Shown here piece by piece: positions 57,485 to 64,000 of a DNA stretch of 64,000 nucleotides (its first letter is position 1; each line of letters opens with the position of its first letter). The notes beneath the pieces are model-generated. The model was not told the origin of the DNA. It ran no database searches and saw only the letters and a list, made by a program, of their open reading frames with translations. Both the position numbers and the translations under genes were made by a program. Origin of the DNA: Phascolarctos cinereus (lineage: Eukaryota > Chordata > Mammalia > Diprotodontia > Phascolarctidae); assembly GCF_002099425.1 (NCBI RefSeq), contig NW_018343992.1, positions 3,054,001-3,118,000 of the forward strand, written 5' to 3'.

Positions 57485-57674
57485 GCCCAGGGGTGGGGAG
57501 CCTGGGGCCTCAAGGCCACATGTGGCCTTCTAGGTCCTTGGGTGTGGCCTTTGGACTGAGTCGAAGTTTTACAGAACAAATCCTTTTATTAATGGGATTT
57601 GTTCTGTGAAGTTTGGATCCAGTCAAAGAACTGCACTCGAGGACCTAGAAGGCCATAAATGGCCTTGAGGCCCT
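57485..57674. mobile_element. hAT-type foldback MITE, family 2, with perfect TSD
   Basis: 190 bases between two copies of 'gtattagg' (57477-57484, 57675-57682). The two halves are long inverted repeats: 'cctcaaggccacatgtggcc' and 'ttctaggtcc' on the left pair with 'ggacctagaaggcca' and 'taaatggccttgagg' on the right, and 'ttttacagaacaaatcc' pairs with 'ggatttgttctgtgaa' at the centre. The left end 'caggggtggggagcctgggg' fits Charlie-type hAT termini; the right end has lost part of its terminus. No coding capacity. Confidence 0.88.
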
Positions 57675-57682
57675 GTATTAGG

Positions 57683-58362
57683 CTGCCTACCCAACTGGCT
57701 GTTTAGACTATTTCTTGTAATTCTTGTCTCTGGAAGTTCACTTTATCATCCCAAACTATTTGCTAATTAAGATGAAGCATTAATTTCATGGCTTCTATGT
57801 CTGGTATTTATCCTTGTTTAAAGCTGATTAGTTATGTGTGGTTCTTGAGCGGCTTTTTGGCCATTTGAGTACTTGTTGGCTATGCTATCTCATGTAGTCT
57901 AAGCAACATCCAACACTTCACCTCTCCTGTATTTCTTATATTGCTATTCAAGTGATGTAATATTTAATCAGTAGCATTTTTAGGTAAATTCTTACCATTG
58001 AGTTGCATTACCAATGAATCCTTCTGATTGCTTTGGAAGTTGATCCCAATGAGGCTATCAGAAAAATTATAAAGGAAACAATATCAGTTAGCTGGTCCAG
58101 TCAGCTCATCTAATGATTGTTTTGATCCAACAATATAATATCTTGACAAGGATTTAAGTTAATGAGGGAATATTTGGTCAAATACTAATTTCACATATCC
58201 TTATGTCATTTGCTATATCAAAAGTCTTAATAGGGATTAATAAAATTAGGTACAATTATCTAAAGTAATAAATTCCCAAAAGGGTTAAAGGAAGTAAAAA
58301 ACAAAGTGTTGAATTGTAAGCAGGCATGTTGTACCTGGAACAAATTCACTTGACTGTGAAGA
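57683..58362. other. Unassigned non-coding stretch
   Basis: No gene or repeat recognised. Confidence 0.4.
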
Positions 58363-58375
58363 CAGGGGTGTGGGT

Positions 58376-58630
58376 TTTTTTGGTGTTCAGTAGTTTCAAT
58401 CATGTCTGACTTTTTGTGACACCTTTTGGGGTTTTCTTGGCAAAGATACTGGAGTATTTGCCCTTTCCTTCTCCAGCTCATTTTACAGATGAGGAACTAA
58501 GGCAACCAGGATTAAGTGACTTGCCCAAGGTCACACAGATAGTAAGTATCTGAGGCCAGATTTGAACACAGGAAGATGAGTCTTCCTGACTTCAGCTCTG
58601 GCACTCTATCCACTATGCCACCTAGCTGCC
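58376..58630 (-). repeat. Marsupial SINE with RTE-like tail, near complete
   Basis: The reversed tail 'gtttcaatcatgtctgactt', 'ggggttttcttggcaaagat' and 'cctttccttctccagctcat' precedes 'agatttgaacacaggaagat' (B box) and 'ctatgccacctagctgccca' (head). The flanks 'caggggtgtgggt' (58363-58375) and 'cagggttgggggt' (58631-58643) are 11 of 13 identical, a probable TSD. Confidence 0.92.
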
Positions 58631-58643
58631 CAGGGTTGGGGGT

Positions 58644-60204
58644 AGATGAGATTTACAACGCTAGCTAACTACTCTACTCTTCTGCAGAGTTTGTCATGAT
58701 AAGAATGATAAGAATCCAAGTAGCACACTATTTGATTTCAATCAAACATTAGAAAAAGAACTATTCATGATGACTGGGATACATTTAGTCTGTGACATGC
58801 AGGGACGGAAACCAGTAGAAAAATGTTATCACACTGAGATAAGGCCTGGATAGCCCACTCTAGTTCTGGCTCTAGGAAAAGTTGAACCTCAGAGGTGAGT
58901 TAAACATTTCCTGAAAGCCCCTCCCCTTCCCTCCAAAAAAAAGAACTGTACCTGCCTATGTAGATACCTGATATTTTTGGTTATATAAAGATTCACAAGA
59001 AAGTTTTAGCCAACTTTAATAGAGATCCTTTTCAAACCAAATTTACGAGGATTTATTGTTAAGATAGTTAATGGCACTTGAAATCAAATAAATCCTATTT
59101 CTGTAACAGTATTCTCAAAATCAAACCCATCATGGTCACATTGTACTGCGTTCTATCATGGTTAAGAGTAGGCATTGGGACATTTTATGAGGAGACGCTG
59201 TAGGTCAATATGTGTAATATATATATGTATATATACATATTGCATATGTTTTTGAGTATACATAGATATATATGTACTGTAGCTTCATCATCACTACCTA
59301 TTCACCAGAATACATTAGAAAGGAGGATTTTTTTTTAAAGTAAGCTAAGTAGAAATGTCAGGCACATCCGTGTGTCCTAAAAATGCTACTGATTCATTGA
59401 CTGAGTTTAGCAAATGTGCCAAAAGGAAGGTGGAACAAGAAATGTTAAGTAAGAGTTGGCTAAGTTGGATTTTTTTTCAATTGAGTCCCTAGGAAATGAC
59501 CTCCTTACACTAAAACTTTAACCTAGATTTTCCTTTTTAAATTCCTAAGTGGGATTTTTAAGCTTTAAATGAAAGGAGGCCTAGATATGACATTAAGAGC
59601 ATTAACTAGGGGATAGAAATATCACCAGAGTTCAGATCCAATATCTTTTGGGGTGATTTGAAAGGGGGAGGGCCTTTAGAAAATAATAATTCCAATAAAA
59701 AAGCAAAATAGAAAGATGATACCTTTAATTTTTTTTTAAGCCATGAGATTGCTCTTGACACTGACATCTCCTTCTCAGCATCCTGCAGGGTGAGATCATT
59801 ACATCCTTCTGAATATCTTCTGCCAATTTGCTATCTCAAAAATACAACTAAATTAAAAACACTGGCTGTCTTTTTTTTTTTCCTGCTGCACACTGGGACT
59901 CATCTCCCCTTGGAGAGCTCTGGGCTTGTTCAATGAGGCATATCACTTAATTTCAGCTGAGGAATCACTACTATCCAACTTTCCACAAATTAAATGAGAC
60001 CATTCATTGCTTCTCCCGCAGGCTAATGAGTCTTATATTGTTTGTCCACATTTGATTTTTTAATAGCTCGGTCCCATAGTCCAATGTTTAATAACAAATC
60101 AGTGGTGATCTTAAACATACTGTTAAAAAAAAAAAGAAAACAAGAAAAAGAATAAAAAACAAAACTGCAGTTTTGGTTATGGAACCTTAAAGTTCTTCTG
60201 ACAA
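58644..60204. other. Unassigned, repeat-poor stretch
   Basis: Only a TA-rich run at 59217-59280 stands out. 59,740-60,120 is mixed, moderately GC-balanced sequence with homeodomain-like (ctaatgag) and SOX/FOX-like (attgtttgt) words, a possible conserved non-coding element. Confidence 0.4.
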
Positions 60205-60362
60205 AACCCCCAAACCTCTCATTTTTACAGAGGTTAAAACTGAGGCCCAGCGACTCTTAAGTGACTTGCTCAAGGTGATATGCATAATTAATTACAAAGA
60301 CAGAGCAAAAACTTGACTTCTGGATTCACAGTCCAGCATATTTTTCCCATTGTACCAGCTTT
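60205..60362 (-). repeat. MIR-type SINE
   Basis: 'tttacagaggttaaaactga', 'gtgacttgctcaaggtgata' and 'ccattgtaccagctttttct' form a reversed MIR. Confidence 0.72.
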
Positions 60363-62429
60363 TTCTTCTGTTTCTAATGAGTGACAGGAAAATCACAAAT
60401 TATTGCCACAGTAATGGCACAGAGAGCCCTTCTCCTGTGGCAACAAAGAAAATTATAATGGGATGTAAAGTGTCTGACATCCTTTGACAGGACAGATGAG
60501 AGTGCATTTTAGGGGAAAGGGAAAAGTGGGCATGGCAGTAAGAGAAAGTGAGGAATGGTAGGTCATGGACATAGGATTCAGAACACTGGGCACATTAAGT
60601 AAGCAAAATGAGAGCTAGATAGCAAGGTGATCATTCAGTAGGGGCAGGTCTAGCTGAAATGATGCAGCTAATTAAGGTAGGAAAGTCAACAACATGAACA
60701 AGAGAGCAGGGAGGCCAGTGGGTACATTAGGAAGGTCTTGATTCTGCCGGGATAGAATGCTGTTAAAAATTATGGCCTATAAAAATAATTTATTTTCTAG
60801 ATTGTAGCTTAAACCTTAGGGGTGACAGCAGGGCTTGCCAAGCAAGTGGACTCCCGATTTAAGTCAGCCAACCACAGGGACATTTGAAGTCCACCTATGC
60901 ATATGGCTTCAGTAATTAGATTGTAATGCTTGTCATGAATTTAGGACTAGGTAAAAGATCCCATGTTGCACTTTAAATTTATGGTAAACAGTACAAATGA
61001 TTTGGGGAGGCAGAGGAAAAAACATACTGGGATTTAATACAAATATGTATGGTGGAGTTAGATAGCAAAACAAAGTACATAAAAAAGGGATTAGAAAGAC
61101 AGGATATAGAAAAGTCATTCATTTTAAAGGGCTTTTTAAAATCCATGCTTATTCTTATCCTCTAATCTGACTGCATCTACAAAAATTGCCACCATTTATA
61201 AAAACAAAACAAAATAACCCTAAAATTATATATTTCTCATTTTATAAGTTATAAGTTTTCTAAGTTAAAGGATAATTAAAGGGCTGAGGGAGTTCATGTA
61301 AGACATGTCAGAAGATCAATATCCATCACGATTTCTTTCACTCCCACCTTTGAACCCATGTAGCTTATGCTATTTCCTTCTATAAAAGGTAAAGAATCTG
61401 TCTTCCAGATTTGATTGGCCCAGAGTGATTGCCTCAAGCCTCTTTTTCCTATAGAGAACTTTCATGGTGGGCTCTGGCCTTGCTGAGATAGACTTCTGGT
61501 CACGTCAGTGTATAAAAGGCCTAACTATGTAAAATCAGGATCCTTGAGGCTTGTTGGCTTTCCCAAGAACACCTGAGTTATCACATCCTGCCTAGCTGAA
61601 AAATTGGTATGAGGCTAAGGAACAGGTTGGATCCAGTTACCAGAGAGAAGCACTATGGTATACTTATTAAGTATTCTTGCTACACTATGATTAAGTAAAC
61701 TGTCTTTTATTCACAATTGAATAGCATACAATATTGGACATAAGGTACCAGGGAAGCAGGCCCACCCACTACAGGGCATAAACATTTAAAGAAGAGTGAC
61801 ATATTATCATGCTTGTTCCTTGAAAGTACTTAATTTGTTGAGGCATAATTTTCCCTTAAATAAAAATTGTCCCTTAGAGGTTCTCCTGCAACAAGGTTAT
61901 TTCATGTTTATGTCACAAGCACACAAAGTTCCCCTAAACATAACAACAAAGGAAACTTTGCTCAATAATCCTTTAGTGATTACAATCAAGGGTGGCATCA
62001 AGTAGGAGAATGTATACTGGCCAAGGGAATTTAACATACCCACAGATAATATTTAGGACAGAGTTCCAATGAAAGTATTCACTATAGTCATTGAAGTCCT
62101 CACAATAGTCTAATTTTTAGATTATATTATGCTGCTTGCATGAAGCTTTGGAATGTTGCAGAACCTCCTAAATCATACCTATAAACATTTTAAAAAGTTT
62201 AATCCATCAATACAGAAAAAAGTAGATGAAAAGTGATCATTCTTCAAAACTTTGTCAAGCGTTCGGAGGAACAGGTTCTTCATTATTCAGCACAAACACT
62301 TCTGATGGACAATAGATTGGGCCCAGAACTGAATGGGAAGAAGAAAGCAGACTGAGTTGTATTCCATTTCTTACCTCCTTATTTTTAAACCTAGAGAATC
62401 CCATATCAGTCTTCTCTGCTCACCTCAGC
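60363..62429. other. Mostly unassigned stretch
   Basis: No gene or named repeat, apart from the weak LTR-like candidate listed separately. Confidence 0.4.
61270..61730 (+). mobile_element. Possible solitary LTR (fossil), weak
   Basis: 'gtataaaaggcctaactatg' (TATA-box-like) is followed about 170 bases later by 'gattaagtaaactgtctttt', placed like an LTR polyadenylation region. Ends, TSD and family are not determined. It could equally be unique sequence. Confidence 0.25.
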
Positions 62430-62590
62430 TTGTCGGTCAAAAAATAATTTTTTAAGCTCTTTCCATGCACATGGCACTGTGCTAAATACTGAAGATACCA
62501 AAAGAAAATCCAAAAAAAGGTAAAAACAGTCTTTGCTCTCAAGGAATTAAATTTCTAATAAGGGTGACATGTTAGTAACTAGATATATCC
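62430..62590 (-). repeat. L2 LINE 3' end, reversed
   Basis: 'cacatggcactgtgctaaat', 'actgaagataccaaaagaaa' and 'tctttgctctcaaggaatta' match the reversed L2 terminus and adjoining 3' UTR. Confidence 0.75.
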
Positions 62591-62709
62591 AAAATATTTA
62601 GAGTAGATGGAAGGTGCTCATAAAACCCATAGCTTCTTTCAAAGCATAGTATAAGTGGGAATTCCTATACAACTGCTCCTTATCTGCCACTTATTGGATC
62701 TTTTTTAAT

Positions 62710-64000
62710 TATTTCTGTTACTTTGTACATAATTTGTGTTTAAAAAATGTTGGTTGTCAAATAGCATGATTGTAACTCCTGCTTTTTTGTATTCATTAGA
62801 TGCATAATCATTTTTTTCTCATCCCTTCAATTTTATTTTGTGTATATCCTTGTTTTCCTAATGTGTTTCTTGTAAGCAAAAGATTATAGAGTTTTGTTTT
62901 CTTATCCAGTCTGTCACTTTTTCATTTTATTGTATTATTTAATCTATTCACATTTAAAGTTGTAAAAGTTAGGTTTGTATATTCCTCTATCTGTCTAATT
63001 TTTGCAAGTTATGATTTTTTTCTGTCTTTGATTTTTTATGTTCTTTTGGTTACTTTAATTTTTAAGGGGGCTGTGTTCCCATTGACTCTCTTTCCCTCAC
63101 CCCTTATCCTTTCCTTTCACTTATTATCCCTTTCCCTTTGGGTTTTTGCTTATTGGTTCCTTTTCTTCTCTTGCTTTTATCTGGTTATGTTATTCTTCTT
63201 CCCCTCCACCTTTTTTCCCCTCTCAGGTAGTCAAATAGATTCTTTTTTTTTCTCCTTTCCTTCAATTCCTCCTGCTTATTTTTTTAAATTTCATTTTTGT
63301 TCACCTTTCCAAAAGGGATTTCTCTCACTCTCTTCATTACCTATCCTCTCTTCCTGTCTACTGCAGACCTTCATTCTCTGATTCATGACTCCTATAATTA
63401 CCTGATCTCTCTCTCTCTTTTCTCTTATTCTTTATGCAAATCAAAACTTCCAAGGTGTCCATTTTAGGCTTTTCCCTTTAGGCAGTTTCTGCCACTGCCT
63501 TGTAGAGTTTGCCCCATGGATTCTCTTTTTCCACTATACCTCATTCCCAATACCGTGCCAATTATTGTAGATGTCAGAGAGGACACTAAATCATTTTAGG
63601 GCCTTTCCCCCATCATAATCTCTGATTATGCAGCCCACTACTGGGCTATACCTTTCTATTTTTTTTGAACATTTACCTCAAACTCTTGGTCCATGTTCTC
63701 CCACTCCTTGTTCAAACTCTCTTCCTCCTGATGTCAGACAAGCAGATTTGTCAAGGACCAAATCCCTGGGGACATACCAAGTGTAAGGACCTCATTTCCC
63801 TTCACAAACCATCTCTCTTGTTTCTGAATCGAGTTATTAAATTTAACCGCTATATATCTTGGAGTTTGCTGCCCTGTTTTATTTATCTATTTTTTCCTGA
63901 AGGTAATCTGTGAATTCTTTCAATCTATATTTCATTTCCTATGTTCAAAAATTCTAGGCAATTCTTTTTTTTTTATTATTTCCCACATTATAGTGTTAAA
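62710..64000 (-). repeat. HAL1/L1-type LINE, reversed, runs off the window
   Basis: The T/C-rich sequence reads like the reverse of a HAL1 3' UTR ('ttatccagtctgtcactttt', 'atttaatctattcacattta'). Near 63,900 it passes into ORF1 ('ctgtgaattctttcaatcta', 'ctaggcaattcttttttttt'), matching the reverse of the ENCPDIL...IEIERI coding segment. Old and decayed; the 63,500-63,830 part is unassigned. The 5' part lies beyond the window. Confidence 0.6.

Overview
The window looks like intergenic or deep intronic DNA from a marsupial, probably an Australian lineage (dasyurid, possum/koala or kangaroo type). The evidence is the interspersed repeats. There are tRNA-headed SINEs of the 'ggcagctaggtggcgcagtgg' type ending in 'cttaaccccaattgcc' plus an A-rich tail. 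There are also MIR/CORE-SINEs, SINEs with an RTE-like tail, marsupial-type L1 and ORF1-only 'half-L1' (HAL1) elements, an RTE/BovB-like LINE, and abundant old L2 and L3/CR1. I found no host protein-coding exon, no functional RNA gene and no CpG-island promoter. Nearly all open reading frames are chance frames or fragments of LINE ORFs. Family names rest on remembered consensus motifs, not on a database search, and boundaries are approximate unless a target-site duplication (TSD) is given.

Layout. 1-1264 is the 3' part of a HAL1/L1 element. 1.3-4.2 kb is mostly unassigned. 4.2-5.9 kb holds two L2 fragments in opposite orientation. 6-14 kb is mostly unassigned, with scattered MIR-type SINEs, an L2 3' end, a CT tract and an (ATACC)n array. 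14.2-21.8 kb is a large nest: an old L3/CR1 (minus) broken by a 7SL RNA pseudogene, an L1 and an L2, with the L2 itself broken by a hAT foldback element, two LTR-like insertions and another L1. 22.0-25.5 kb holds an unclassified repeat module, a SINE and an essentially full-length HAL1 with a decayed ORF1. 26.5-27.2 kb is the C-terminal end of a LINE of uncertain clade. 27.9-30.2 kb is L2 on the minus strand. 31.5-32.9 kb has a second copy of the module, SINEs and a second hAT foldback.

33.4-39.0 kb is another nest: an old HAL1/L1 cut by an RTE (which carries a SINE) and, 29 bases further on, by a younger HAL1; TSDs support all three steps. 39.0-41.6 kb is the largest stretch in the right half with no repeat I recognise. 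42.3-45.1 kb is an old L1 ORF2 with SINE insertions. 46-58.6 kb is unassigned DNA with many SINEs, a duplicated GT/GA microsatellite, an unclassified hairpin repeat at 55.8 kb and a hAT foldback at 57.5 kb. 58.6-62.4 kb is mostly unassigned. 62.4-64.0 kb ends in L2 and HAL1/L1 sequence on the minus strand that runs off the window.

Nothing here works together as a pathway. The window is a record of insertions whose relative order can be read from nesting. The less familiar items are the shared ~240-base module at 22.0 and 32.0 kb, the ~167-base hairpin at 55.8 kb, the doubled 3' terminus of two HAL1 copies, and a 7SL RNA pseudogene in a lineage with no known 7SL-derived SINEs.
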